Shown here: positions 1 to 8,927 of the stretch, piece after piece | Layout of the letters: each line of letters starts with the position of its first letter | Numbering within the stretch: the stretch's first letter is position 1 | From: an uncultured Dorea sp. | GTDB lineage: Bacteria > Bacillota > Clostridia > Lachnospirales > Lachnospiraceae | DNA length: 64,000 nucleotides | Direction of reading: 5' to 3' | NCBI GenBank assembly: GCA_945870325.1 | Contig: CAMBRQ010000005.1 | Location: forward strand, 45,727-109,726 | Notes under the pieces: generated by a model | Databases searched by the model: none | Seen by the model: only the letters and a program-made list of their open reading frames with translations | What the model was told of the DNA's origin: nothing | Program-made: the position numbers and the translations under genes

Positions 1-772
1 TCCTCCGGATGTTGGAGGAGAGGGAGGAAGCACATATCATTTTGATGCCAGTTGTAATTTCCAGTGAGGGCAATAGGACAGAGGTGATTAACATATGCCG
101 GCTGGGAACAAGTTCGGCAAAGGAAAGGAAGATAGAAAAAAGCATAATATATCCACCTACTTTGGTAATTGTCTCGAACCCATTCATAATACAGGAATCC
201 ATCAGTGCATCTGGAGAATTGATAGTTTCGGATGTATTCTTCTGGCTAATGTGGTATCCATAAGAATCTGAAAAATGATAGTATCTTCGGAACAAAAAAC
301 TGCATAACACCGGCGAAAGCATCAGTATAATCAGAAACGGCAGTGTAAGTTCTGGGACATTCAGATTCTGCCAGACCACATAACTGATGATGAACATGGG
401 ACTGGTATTATTGCAGAAGGATAAGAGATACCGTCCCTCATCTAAAGAAAGATAACCTTTCCTTAGAAGATCGGCGGTAACCTTGCTGCCCATGGGATAC
501 CCACACAGGAAACCGGTCAGTATAGCGAATGCACCATAAGGAGATACCCGAAAGAGATGGCACATAAGTGGTGAAGCAATCTTTGCAATCCAGTCAATTG
601 CGCGGGTATGTATCAATAGATTAGAGATAATAATAAAAGGCAGCAAAGTGGGTAATACGATATTGAACCAGAGAAGGATTCCCGAACTTGCTCCTTCGAA
701 TACAGACTGTGGGAAGAGCAGCATCAGTATAAATAATATAATTACGCATATAGTAGAAAAAAAACGGTTCAT
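1..772 (-). CDS. ylbJ: YlbJ-type sporulation integral membrane protein (partial, runs off window)
   Basis: An open minus-strand frame starts with ATG at 772 and continues past the left edge, so only the N-terminal 257 residues are visible. It is very hydrophobic, with several membrane helices. It contains the YlbJ/nucleoside-recognition signature: a GFLCGYPMGSK stretch, then a short polar loop, then SFCNNTSPMF. A purine-rich AGGGGCG lies about 10 nt before the ATG. YlbJ is a SigE-controlled membrane protein needed for spore cortex and heat resistance in Bacillus; its presence suggests a spore former. It diverges from pepD. The family assignment rests on motif recognition; the C-terminal part is not seen. 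Confidence 0.8.
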   Translation of the reverse strand, partial: MNRFFSTICVIILFILMLLFPQSVFEGASSGILLWFNIVLPTLLPFIIISNLLIHTRAIDWIAKIASPLMCHLFRVSPYGAFAILTGFLCGYPMGSKVTADLLRKGYLSLDEGRYLLSFCNNTSPMFIISYVVWQNLNVPELTLPFLIILMLSPVLCSFLFRRYYHFSDSYGYHISQKNTSETINSPDALMDSCIMNGFETITKVGGYIMLFSIFLSFAELVPSRHMLITSVLLPSLEITTGIKMICASSLSSNIRR

Positions 773-854
773 TCTAGTAATCGCCCCTGGAATTCCATTT
801 AGTTCATTCTATGGATTCCGTAGAATTTTTATGAAGAATGATTCGTAATTAATG

Positions 855-863
855 TGGTATAAT
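855..863 (+). promoter_or_regulatory. Extended -10 promoter for pepD
   Basis: TGG followed by TATAAT gives an extended -10 element about 66 nt before the pepD start. No good -35 hexamer lies at 16-18 nt upstream. The site is in the 157-bp gap between divergent ylbJ and pepD. This is a sequence call only. Confidence 0.45.
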
Positions 864-929
864 ATTGATAGATATTAACCTGTGCAGGGATAATTTTTTG
901 TAAAATCATAGAAAAGAGAGGAAAAAACA

Positions 930-2378
930 ATGACAGTATTAGAACATCTGGAACCCCGGAAAGTTTTTTGCTTTTTTGAGGAATTGTGTCAGATTCCGCA
1001 CGGAACCTATGACACGAAACGAATCAGTGATTATTGTGTTGCGTTTGCAAAAGAACGAGGACTAGAGGTACTCCAGGATGAAGTGAATAATATTATTATC
1101 AAGAAGCCTGGAACGATTGGTTATGAAAAGAGCAAGCCAGTGATTCTTCAGGGGCATCTTGATATGGTGTGTGAAAAACTCGCCGGGTCTTCCCATGATT
1201 TTAAAACAGATGCTCTGAAATTATACATAGAAGATGGATATGTGAAAGCAAAGGACACAACGCTTGGCGGTGATGATGGAATTGCAGTCGCTATGGCGCT
1301 GGCTATTTTGGACAGCGATGATATCCCCCATCCACCAATCGAAGCATTATTTACAACAGATGAAGAAGTTGGAATGGGCGGTGCTGATGCAATTGATCTA
1401 AGTGTGCTTGAAGGAAGGAAACTTATCAATATCGATTCGGAGGAAGAAGGAATTCTGACAATTGGCTGTGCCGGAGGTATTCAGTACGAGACGGTAATTC
1501 CTGTCTTGAGAGAGAAGAAGAGTGGCATCTTGGTTCGGATTCGGATACATGGATTGCTGGGCGGACATTCCGGGGTAGAGATTAATAAACAGCGTGGGAA
1601 TGCACATAAGATGATGGGACGCCTCTTGTATTGTATAAAAAAAGAAATACCAATGAATCTTGTAAGTGTTGATGGTGGTTCTAAAGACAATGTAATCTCT
1701 TTGGAATCTACAGCCAATATCCTGATACCTGCAGATCAGGAAGCAAAGGTTCGCCGCATGGTTGGGGAGATGGTTCAGATTTGGAAAGAAGAATTCATGG
1801 GAGAGGAGCCTGGACTTGTTACAGATATAGAAGTAACAACTGATTGTGTAACAGATGTATTTGACGAGGCATCTACCGACCATCTGATTACATATCTGGT
1901 AATCTGTCCGAACGGTGTTCAGGAATATAGTAGAAAATTAGAGGGACTTGTAGAGACTTCCGTGAATATCGGTGTCGTAGAGACGAACGTAGATTCCGTA
2001 AGAACAGTATCTCTTCTGAGAAGTTCCGTAGAAAGCAGAAAACAGCAGTTCAGAGAATATCTGGAGATCTGTGCGAAGGCTGTCGGAGGAACAGGAAAGA
2101 CTCTGAATGAATATCCGGCATGGCAGTTCAGGCTGGAGTCGGAGTTACGTGACACAATGTTGAACACTTACAAAGAACTCTATGGTAAAGAGCCTGTTGT
2201 ATCCACCATCCATGCAGGTCTGGAGTGTGGACTCCTTCAGGGAAAGTGTCCGGATCTGGACTGCGTATCCTTTGGACCGAACATCCTGGATGTACATTCT
2301 GTAAATGAGCGTTTGGATATTGCGTCCACTCAGAGAACCTGGGAGTATTTGAAAGCGATACTAAAAAATTGTAAATAA
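930..2378 (+). CDS. pepD: Aminoacyl-histidine dipeptidase (PepD, peptidase M20C)
   Basis: A cytosolic zinc dipeptidase expected to hydrolyse Xaa-His dipeptides such as carnosine, with broad dipeptide specificity. It has 482 residues, the usual M20C length. The dinuclear metal site is visible: H76 and D78 in QGHLDMV, D115 in GGDDGIA, the E145-E146 pair in TTDEEVGMGG, D169 in NIDSEEEG, and H456 in DVHSVNERL near the C-terminus. The middle (about 185-370) is the lid/dimerisation insert typical of PepD. AGAGAGGAAAAAACA precedes the ATG. It is a single-gene unit with its own promoter and terminator. The assignment is secure; substrate range is not readable from sequence. Confidence 0.93.
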   Translation: MTVLEHLEPRKVFCFFEELCQIPHGTYDTKRISDYCVAFAKERGLEVLQDEVNNIIIKKPGTIGYEKSKPVILQGHLDMVCEKLAGSSHDFKTDALKLYIEDGYVKAKDTTLGGDDGIAVAMALAILDSDDIPHPPIEALFTTDEEVGMGGADAIDLSVLEGRKLINIDSEEEGILTIGCAGGIQYETVIPVLREKKSGILVRIRIHGLLGGHSGVEINKQRGNAHKMMGRLLYCIKKEIPMNLVSVDGGSKDNVISLESTANILIPADQEAKVRRMVGEMVQIWKEEFMGEEPGLVTDIEVTTDCVTDVFDEASTDHLITYLVICPNGVQEYSRKLEGLVETSVNIGVVETNVDSVRTVSLLRSSVESRKQQFREYLEICAKAVGGTGKTLNEYPAWQFRLESELRDTMLNTYKELYGKEPVVSTIHAGLECGLLQGKCPDLDCVSFGPNILDVHSVNERLDIASTQRTWEYLKAILKNCK

Positions 2379-2433
2379 TTGTTTCCAGGAAAACAGATAG
2401 CAGATAAATAACAGGCGATAAGCAATATCTTAG

Positions 2434-2470
2434 AACCGGTCTCCTATGGGAATAGGAGGCTGGTTCTTTT
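2434..2470 (+). terminator. Rho-independent terminator after pepD
   Basis: AACCGGTCTCCTAT pairs with ATAGGAGGCTGGTT around a GGGA loop; the stem is 14 bp with one mismatch and one wobble. TTCTTTTCATAT follows. An apparent upstream ATG of the next reading frame (2446) sits at this loop, which argues against that ATG as a start. Confidence 0.85.
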
Positions 2471-2496
2471 CATATATTGAGAAAAAAGGATTTTTT

Positions 2497-3210
2497 ATGC
2501 GGAGCTTAAATCCTGGAAAAATCTTAATCGTTATATTCCTCCTTGCTTTTTTTACCGTGATTGGAACCAATTATCTTAGAGAAGCAGGTCATTATAATAC
2601 CCTCCGGAAAAAGACAGTAGAAGATGAAGAATACCGAAGAGACTTTTTTTCAGATGATATGCGGGAACACAGAGAACAATTATCTGATGAGTGTAAAACT
2701 TTACTAGAAAATGTGGAAAACGAAGTGAGTTATTACCCAATTCCCGAATCTAATGTGGATAAGTCTCTAAAGACGTCGTACGTAGATGGCTGGATGGTAG
2801 AACGCAAATACAAAGGCACCAGCGGTCATGAAGGCACAGATATCATGGCTTCCGTTAATGAAAGAGGACTCTATCCTGTACTAAGCATGACCGATGGAAC
2901 CATAACCAACCTTGGCTGGCTGGAAAAAGGAGGGTATCGCGTGGGAATTACAACAGACGGTGGTACTTATTACTACTACGCTCATTTAGATTCCTATGCC
3001 AACCTGAAAAATGGTCAGAAAGTCAAAGCGGGTGAACTATTAGGCTATATGGGCGACTCCGGCTATGGCCCGGAAGGCACCAAGGGGCAATTCGCTGTTC
3101 ACCTTCATCTGGGGATCTACACCTACAAAGACGGGAAAGAAGTCAGCGTTAATCCTTATTACGTGCTTTTGTCCGTGGAGAATAGAAAACTTAAATATGA
3201 TTTTTCTTGA
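2497..3210 (+). CDS. Membrane-anchored M23 (LytM) metallopeptidase
   Basis: A predicted peptidoglycan endopeptidase of 237 residues. One N-terminal membrane helix (about 8-25) places the catalytic domain outside the cell. A polar linker reaches residue ~95, then comes the LytM fold. Zinc ligands appear intact: H111 and D115 in GHEGTD, and H204 in the VHLHLG motif, with H162 in the YYYAHLDSY strand. The frame is open from 2446, but that ATG is inside the pepD terminator; the ATG at 2497 has AAAAAGGA about 7 nt upstream, so I start there. Clostridial SpoIIQ proteins share this architecture, and ylbJ is close by, but a sporulation role is only inference. Confidence 0.85.
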   Translation: MRSLNPGKILIVIFLLAFFTVIGTNYLREAGHYNTLRKKTVEDEEYRRDFFSDDMREHREQLSDECKTLLENVENEVSYYPIPESNVDKSLKTSYVDGWMVERKYKGTSGHEGTDIMASVNERGLYPVLSMTDGTITNLGWLEKGGYRVGITTDGGTYYYYAHLDSYANLKNGQKVKAGELLGYMGDSGYGPEGTKGQFAVHLHLGIYTYKDGKEVSVNPYYVLLSVENRKLKYDFS

Positions 3211-3280
3211 GATATACTAGGAAAGGAATTTTGTGGAGAAAATGAGTGTTGGAAACACCCTGCCTGCTCTCTCTGCCGTA

Positions 3281-3319
3281 CACTTCACATACACACTTCA
3301 CATACACACTTCACAAACA
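3281..3319. repeat. Three tandem 13-bp units
   Basis: CACTTCACATACA occurs twice in a row, followed by CACTTCACAAACA (one base different). The array lies in the 188-bp gap between the M23 gene and the RsmF-like gene, about 30 bp upstream of a TATACT element. A frame running through it (3233-3421) has no coding character and is not called. Confidence 0.85.
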
Positions 3320-3349
3320 AAATTCCCCCTAGAGTTCTCCCCCAGAATA

Positions 3350-3358
3350 TGCTATACT
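3350..3358 (+). promoter_or_regulatory. Extended -10 promoter for the RsmF-like gene
   Basis: TGC plus TATACT forms an extended -10 element. TAGAGT at 3330-3335 is a weak -35 at 17-nt spacing. The start codon follows 40 nt downstream. Confidence 0.45.
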
Positions 3359-3398
3359 AATCAATGTATGACCAAAATACAACATACGGAGGAAAACC

Positions 3399-4778
3399 AT
3401 GAATCTGCCCGGTACATTTGAAGAGAAGATGAGAGAACTCTTAGGGAAAGAGTTTGATGAATATATTGCATGTTATGATGAACCAAGATACTATGGTCTG
3501 CGCGTGAATACCATCAAGATTTCTGTGGAAGAATTCCGAAAGATCTGTCCGTTTGAGATTACGCCGATTCCATGGATTGAGAATGGTTTTTATTATAACG
3601 GTGAGAAGATATCTCCTGCAAAGCATCCATATTATTTTGCTGGATTATATTATCTTCAGGAACCCAGCGCTATGACACCGGCGAATCGGCTTCCGGTGGA
3701 ACCGGGGGATAAGATTCTGGATGTATGTGCAGCACCTGGCGGCAAGGCAACTGAACTGGGAGCAAAACTTAAGGGAGAGGGGCTTCTGGTAGCCAATGAT
3801 ATCAGTAGTTCCAGAGCCAAAGGCTTGCTCAAGAATATTGAGGTCTTTGGAATCGGTAATATGCTTGTGCTGAGTGAAGAACCGGGAAGACTTGAGAATT
3901 ATTTCCCGGAATATTTTGATAAGATATTGATTGATGCGCCATGTTCTGGCGAAGGGATGTTCCGTAAGGATAAGAAGATGGTAAAAGCCTGGGAAGAACA
4001 CGGACCAGAATTCTTCAGCAATATTCAAAAGAGTATTATTCTTCAGGCGGCGCGGATGCTGAAGCCGGGAGGAATGATGTTATATTCTACTTGTACGTTT
4101 GACAGTCGGGAGAATGAAAGAATCATAGAACTATTGCAGACAGAATATTCGGAATTCAGGATCTTGGATATCCTTCCATACGAAGGTTTCTGCCAAGGAA
4201 TGCCAAGATATACGGACAGCAAAGACGAAGACATGAGAAAGACTGTTCGTATATTCCCACACCGTATGAAAGGTGAGGGGCATTATCTGGCGCTTCTTCA
4301 AAAAGGAGAAGCCCTTGCGGGAAAAGAATTAAGCATGAAGAAGAAATCAGGAAAGAAGATTCCGGAGGATCTGGCAGAGTTCTTTCAGGATATCTCTTGG
4401 AAACTGGATGGTTCACGTCTGGATATTCATGGTGAGAGAATCTATTATATGCCGGAGGGCTTGCCGGATGTCAGGGGAATCCGTTTCCTTCGTACAGGAC
4501 TTTTGCTTGGAGAATTGAAAAAGAATCGTTTTGAACCTAGTCAGGCGCTGGCAATGTGCCTGAAAAAAGAAGAGTATGCACATTGTATTGATCTGCCGGC
4601 AGAAGATGAGAGAATCTCAAGGTATCTGAAGGGAGAGACTTTGGATGTAGATGATCTGGTGCGCCCGAAGGAGAAAGGATGGCAGCTTGTCTGTGTAGAT
4701 GGATATCCGTTAGGCTGGGGAAAACTAAGCAATGGAACCCTTAAGAATAAGTATCTGCCGGGATGGAGGCTTTGCTAA
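3399..4778 (+). CDS. rRNA cytosine-C5 methyltransferase, RsmF/RsmB-like (NOL1/NOP2/Sun)
   Basis: Predicted SAM-dependent m5C methyltransferase acting on 16S rRNA (459 residues). The SAM loop is DVCAAPGGK (108-116). The PC dipeptide of motif IV is P181-C182 in DAPCSGEG, and the catalytic TC is T231-C232 in LYSTCTFDSREN. An RsmF-type C-terminal RNA-binding region fills residues ~290-459. ACGGAGGAAAACC precedes the ATG. Its stop overlaps the next gene's ATG by one base, so translation is probably coupled with the pseudouridine synthase. The exact target cytosine cannot be told. Confidence 0.88.
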   Translation: MNLPGTFEEKMRELLGKEFDEYIACYDEPRYYGLRVNTIKISVEEFRKICPFEITPIPWIENGFYYNGEKISPAKHPYYFAGLYYLQEPSAMTPANRLPVEPGDKILDVCAAPGGKATELGAKLKGEGLLVANDISSSRAKGLLKNIEVFGIGNMLVLSEEPGRLENYFPEYFDKILIDAPCSGEGMFRKDKKMVKAWEEHGPEFFSNIQKSIILQAARMLKPGGMMLYSTCTFDSRENERIIELLQTEYSEFRILDILPYEGFCQGMPRYTDSKDEDMRKTVRIFPHRMKGEGHYLALLQKGEALAGKELSMKKKSGKKIPEDLAEFFQDISWKLDGSRLDIHGERIYYMPEGLPDVRGIRFLRTGLLLGELKKNRFEPSQALAMCLKKEEYAHCIDLPAEDERISRYLKGETLDVDDLVRPKEKGWQLVCVDGYPLGWGKLSNGTLKNKYLPGWRLC

Positions 4779-5512
4779 TGATTCGTTTGGATAAATACCT
4801 GGCAGATATGGGGATTGGAACACGCCAGGAAGTGAAGAAATATATACGTCAGGGCAGAGTCTCAGTGAATGGCAAGACTGTGAAATCGCCGGATATCAAG
4901 ATTCGGGAAGAAGAGGATAAAGTCTGCTTTGATGCAAAAGAAGTCGCATACGCAAGTTATGAATATTATATGCTGAACAAACCGTCAGGAGTCGTCTCTG
5001 CGACAGAGGACCCGACAGAGGCAACGGTGATCGACTTGATTAAGGATAAGAAACGAAAGGATCTCTTCCCGGTGGGAAGACTTGATAAAGACACAGAAGG
5101 ACTTCTTCTGATTACCAATGACGGTCAGCTTGCGCATCGTTTACTTTCGCCCAAAAAGCATGTAGATAAGACATATTATGCCAGAATTCGGGGAATTGTA
5201 ACGGAAGAAGATGTGGAAGCATTCAAAAGCGGCGTGAATATCGGTACGGATGAGAAAGAAGAGTGGACAAGACCTGGTCTTCTTAAGATCTTGAGAAGTG
5301 AAGCGGAATCAGAGATATTGCTTACGATTCAGGAAGGAAAATACCATCAGGTAAAACGCATGTTTCAGGCGGTGGGAAAAGAGGTTGTCTATCTGCGGCG
5401 TGAGAGCATGGGAAGTCTTAAGTTAGATCAGAAGTTAAAACCGGGAGAATACCGGCTGTTAACGAAAGAGGAGTTAGAAGATGTTACAGACGAAAATGCT
5501 GAAAGATATTGA
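4778..5512 (+). CDS. 16S/23S rRNA pseudouridine synthase, RsuA/RluB/E family
   Basis: An S4 RNA-binding domain (residues ~2-48) is followed by the RsuA-type catalytic domain. The catalytic Asp is D103 in GRLDKDTEGLLL, with the KTYYARIRG strand further on. 244 residues, normal for the family. I start at the ATG overlapping the upstream TAA, because GGAGG lies 8-10 nt before it; the in-frame ATG at 4763 would sit on top of that SD. It uridine-modifies rRNA or tRNA; the target position is not deducible. Confidence 0.88.
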   Translation: MIRLDKYLADMGIGTRQEVKKYIRQGRVSVNGKTVKSPDIKIREEEDKVCFDAKEVAYASYEYYMLNKPSGVVSATEDPTEATVIDLIKDKKRKDLFPVGRLDKDTEGLLLITNDGQLAHRLLSPKKHVDKTYYARIRGIVTEEDVEAFKSGVNIGTDEKEEWTRPGLLKILRSEAESEILLTIQEGKYHQVKRMFQAVGKEVVYLRRESMGSLKLDQKLKPGEYRLLTKEELEDVTDENAERY

Positions 5513-6164
5513 TGCGATCATATTTGACATGGATGGAACGCTGATTGATTCTATGTGGATCTGGCCATCTATTGATGATGATTATCTGGCGAAATATAAT
5601 CTGGTAAAGACAGAGGATTTTCATGAGGCTATGGAAGGAATGAGTTATACGGAAGTGGCTCAGTTCTTTTTAGACACCTACTCGGAACTGAACTGTACCA
5701 GGGAGGAAGTTATGGAAGAATGGATGGACATGGCGCATGACAAGTATATGAACCAAGTCTATCTGAAGGATGGCGTATATGAATTCATCACAGAGATGAG
5801 ACGTCAGGGGATGAAGATAGGAATTGCTACAAGTAATGCCAGGTCACTGGCGGATGATACATTAGAAGCATTGAAGATTACGGAATTGTTCGATGTAGTT
5901 AGAAGTGCCTGTGAGGTTGCGGCTGGGAAGCCGTCACCGGATGTATATCTTCTGGTCGCAGAAGAGATGGGAGTAGATCCAAAGCGCTGCCTGGTATTTG
6001 AGGATGTTCCTATGGGGATCTTAGCAGGAAAGAACGCAGGAATGAGTGTCTGCGCCGTAGAGGATGATTTTTCAAAGCCTCAGGAGGAGAAGAAGCGGGC
6101 GCTGGCAGACTATTACATACAGAATTATGACGATATTAAGAATGAAACATATGAGGTATTATAG
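5481..6164 (+). CDS. HAD-superfamily hydrolase, subfamily IA (beta-phosphoglucomutase/phosphatase-like)
   Basis: 227 residues with the complete HAD motif set: D16 and D18 in FDMDGTLID, the TSNAR motif II, the lysine of GKPSPDVY, and the FEDVPMGI acidic motif IV. A helical cap follows motif I. AGAGGAG lies 7 nt before the ATG at 5481, so the gene overlaps the upstream pseudouridine synthase by 32 nt. The substrate is unknown; sugar phosphates or nucleotides are usual for this branch. Confidence 0.8.
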   Translation: MLQTKMLKDIDAIIFDMDGTLIDSMWIWPSIDDDYLAKYNLVKTEDFHEAMEGMSYTEVAQFFLDTYSELNCTREEVMEEWMDMAHDKYMNQVYLKDGVYEFITEMRRQGMKIGIATSNARSLADDTLEALKITELFDVVRSACEVAAGKPSPDVYLLVAEEMGVDPKRCLVFEDVPMGILAGKNAGMSVCAVEDDFSKPQEEKKRALADYYIQNYDDIKNETYEVL

Positions 6165-8102
6165 ATGGGAAAGGGATTTTTACCTATTTGCAGACAGGAC
6201 ATGGCAGAACGCGGATGGGAGCAGGTAGATTTCGTCTATATATCGGGAGATGCCTATGTAGACCATCCTTCTTTTGGGCATGCAATCATTACCAGGCTCT
6301 TAGAAGCGCATGGCTATAAAGTTGGAATTATCGCACAGCCGGATTGGAAGGATAAGTCCAGTATTATGGAGTATGGCGAGCCAAGGCTTGGATTCCTTGT
6401 GTCGGCGGGCAATATGGATTCTATGGTGAATCACTATTCCGTATCTAAGAAGCGGAGGAAGACGGATGCCTTCACTCCGGGCGGCGTGATGGGGAAGCGG
6501 CCGGATTATGCGGTTGTTGTCTATAGCAACCTGATTCGTCAGGTATATAAGAAGACGCCGATTATTCTGGGAGGCATAGAAGCCAGCCTGCGAAGACTGG
6601 CACACTATGATTATTGGTCTGACAGGCTGAAACGGTCGGTGCTTCTGGATTCGGGTGCAGACCTGATCTCTTATGGAATGGGAGAGCGTTCTATCGTAGA
6701 GATTGCAGAAGCCCTGGAAAGTGGCATAGATGTAAAGGACATCAGTTTTATTCCGGGAACTGTCTATAAGACGAAGGATTTGGACAGTGTCTATGATGCA
6801 ATCACGTTGCCGGGATATGAGGATATGAAGGCGGACAAACTTAATTATGCCAGAAGTTTCTATATACAGTACTGCAATACCGATCCATTTGCAGGCAAGA
6901 GAATGGTGGAGCCTTATGGGGAACATCTTTATGTGGTCCAGAATCCGCCGGCCAAACCTCTGAGCCAGCCGGAGATGGATCGGGTATATAGTTTCCCTTA
7001 TATGAGAACCTATCATCCTTCTTATGAAGATGTCGGGGGAGTCCCGGCAATTGCTGAAGTGAAGTTCAGCCTGATCAGTAACAGGGGATGTTTTGGCGGG
7101 TGCAATTTCTGTGCCCTTACTTTTCACCAGGGAAGGATTCTTCAGACGAGAAGCCACGAATCTTTGCTTGCAGAGGCGAGACAGTTTATCTGGGATAAGG
7201 ATTTTAAAGGATATATTCATGATGTAGGAGGACCTACGGCAAACTTTCGGGCACCTTCCTGTGAGAAGCAGTTGACACATGGCGTGTGTAAGGAGAAGCA
7301 GTGCCTATTCCCGAAGCCTTGCCGGAATCTTCGGGTGGATCATAAGGATTACATTCGGCTGCTTCGAAAATTAAGAGAACTGCCAAATGTGAAGAAAGTA
7401 TTCATCCGTTCCGGAATTCGGTTTGATTATGTGATGGCAGATCCAGACGATACGTTCTTTCGGGAATTATGCGAGTACCATGTAAGCGGACAGTTAAAAG
7501 TAGCGCCGGAACATGTGTCAGATGCAGTCCTACAGAAGATGGGAAAGCCGGAGAATGGCGTATATCGTTCGTTTGTGAAGAAATATAAGAAGATCAATCA
7601 GGAGATTCACAAGGAGCAGTATCTGGTGCCGTATCTGATGTCATCCCATCCGGGTTCGACAATGAAGGAAGCAATAGAACTGGCTGAGTATCTTAGAGAT
7701 CTGGGGTATATGCCGGAGCAGGTGCAAGATTTCTATCCTACGCCATCTACCATATCGACGTGTATGTATTATACGGGCGTTGATCCAAGAGATATGAAGC
7801 CGGTATACGTGCCGAAGAATCCGCACGAAAAGGCGATGCAGAGAGCCTTGATCCAGTATCGGAATCCGAAGAATTATGATCTGGTTCTGGAGGCACTTAA
7901 GAAAGCCGGACGAATGGATCTTGTTGGCTATGATAAGCATTGCCTGATCCGTCCGAAATATGCGGTGCATGATGAATGGAAGAAAGATGGCAGGAATCAT
8001 TACGGACATGAAAACAAGAATGAAACCGGGGCAAGACCAGAAGGGAAGCCTAAGAAGAAAAAGGCAATCAGAAATGTTCACAAGAAGAAAGTGAAAAAAT
8101 AA
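6165..8102 (+). CDS. YgiQ-family radical SAM protein
   Basis: 645 residues. The radical-SAM CX3CX2C cluster is C309-C313-C316 in GCFGGCNFC, preceded by the long N-terminal YgiQ domain (GLGMGERS-type motif near 170). The C-terminus is very Lys-rich, ending KKKVKK, which suggests nucleic-acid or ribosome contact. It starts directly after the HAD stop codon with GAGG 8 nt upstream, so it is co-transcribed. The family is widespread but its reaction is not established. It is one of three radical SAM enzymes in the window. Confidence 0.88.
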   Translation: MGKGFLPICRQDMAERGWEQVDFVYISGDAYVDHPSFGHAIITRLLEAHGYKVGIIAQPDWKDKSSIMEYGEPRLGFLVSAGNMDSMVNHYSVSKKRRKTDAFTPGGVMGKRPDYAVVVYSNLIRQVYKKTPIILGGIEASLRRLAHYDYWSDRLKRSVLLDSGADLISYGMGERSIVEIAEALESGIDVKDISFIPGTVYKTKDLDSVYDAITLPGYEDMKADKLNYARSFYIQYCNTDPFAGKRMVEPYGEHLYVVQNPPAKPLSQPEMDRVYSFPYMRTYHPSYEDVGGVPAIAEVKFSLISNRGCFGGCNFCALTFHQGRILQTRSHESLLAEARQFIWDKDFKGYIHDVGGPTANFRAPSCEKQLTHGVCKEKQCLFPKPCRNLRVDHKDYIRLLRKLRELPNVKKVFIRSGIRFDYVMADPDDTFFRELCEYHVSGQLKVAPEHVSDAVLQKMGKPENGVYRSFVKKYKKINQEIHKEQYLVPYLMSSHPGSTMKEAIELAEYLRDLGYMPEQVQDFYPTPSTISTCMYYTGVDPRDMKPVYVPKNPHEKAMQRALIQYRNPKNYDLVLEALKKAGRMDLVGYDKHCLIRPKYAVHDEWKKDGRNHYGHENKNETGARPEGKPKKKKAIRNVHKKKVKK

Positions 8103-8131
8103 AGTTAGAGACAAACAGGGAGATGATTATC

Positions 8132-8899
8132 GTGAGAATTGCAATTGTAACGGGTGCATCCTCCGGGATTGGAAGAGAGTTCGCTATGCAGATTCCAAGG
8201 CTCTACAAAAGACTGGATGAACTATGGGTAGTGGCAAGAAGAACAGAACGGTTGAAAGAACTGGAAAAACAGATTCCCATCCCAGTCAGAATCTTTGATG
8301 GAGATCTTAGAAGGGATTATATCTTTGAGAGAATCGGAAAGGAACTGGACAGACAGAACGCAGATATCCGTATGCTGGTTAATGCGGCAGGTTATGGTAA
8401 AATCGGAGATGTGGAGGAACTTGGAACCGAAGAGCAATGTGGCATGATTGATCTGAATTGCAGATCACTTACCAAAATGACGAAAGTCTGCTTGCCATAT
8501 ATGTCGAATGGAAGTAGAATGATTCATGTTGCATCTTCAGCCGCATTTGCGCCTCAGCCGGGATTCGCCGTATATGCGGCAACCAAATCCTATGTATACA
8601 GTTATTCCCATGCACTTAGTGTGGAATTAAAGCCACGAGGAATCCTTGTGACAGCGGTGTGTCCGGGACCGGTTGATACGGAATTTTTCGACCGTGCGGG
8701 AGCGCTGCCGAATCCGCTTAAGGCAACCGTGAAAGCAGATGCCGGGAATGTTGTAAGAACGGCGCTTAGAGATTCTGTGATGGGACGGCGGGTATCTGTC
8801 TACGGCGTGGCTATGAAGAGTGCAAGAATTGCGGCAAAACTGCTGCCGTATGCAAGGATTGCTGATTGGATGAAATTGGCTAATAATATGAGCAAGTAA
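8132..8899 (+). CDS. Short-chain dehydrogenase/reductase (SDR)
   Basis: Classical SDR of 255 residues. The cofactor loop is TGASSGIG (7-14), followed by the VNAAG motif. The catalytic residues are Ser in ASSAAF (~135) with Y148 and K152 in YAATK, and the PGPVDTEF motif follows. I prefer the GTG at 8132: AGGGAG ends 9 nt upstream of it, while the ATG at 8123 abuts the SD. The substrate is unknown; the branch resembles YqjQ/DltE-type oxidoreductases. Likely part of the same transcription unit as the YgiQ gene. Confidence 0.85.
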   Translation: MRIAIVTGASSGIGREFAMQIPRLYKRLDELWVVARRTERLKELEKQIPIPVRIFDGDLRRDYIFERIGKELDRQNADIRMLVNAAGYGKIGDVEELGTEEQCGMIDLNCRSLTKMTKVCLPYMSNGSRMIHVASSAAFAPQPGFAVYAATKSYVYSYSHALSVELKPRGILVTAVCPGPVDTEFFDRAGALPNPLKATVKADAGNVVRTALRDSVMGRRVSVYGVAMKSARIAAKLLPYARIADWMKLANNMSK

Positions 8900-8927
8900 A
8901 TGCTATATAAGGGAGTGTACAATCAAG

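Noticed and set aside
2446..2496. Upstream ATG extending the M23 peptidase by 17 residues
   Set aside because: It lies in the loop of the pepD terminator, and a better SD and signal-anchor start lie at 2497.
3233..3421. 62-aa frame across the 13-bp repeats
   Set aside because: Composition is repeat-driven and there is no convincing SD or recognisable protein; it is better explained as intergenic DNA.
6300..7280. 326-aa minus-strand frame opposite the YgiQ gene
   Set aside because: Long shadow frame of a conserved coding region; His/Arg/Ile-rich with no domain or SD.
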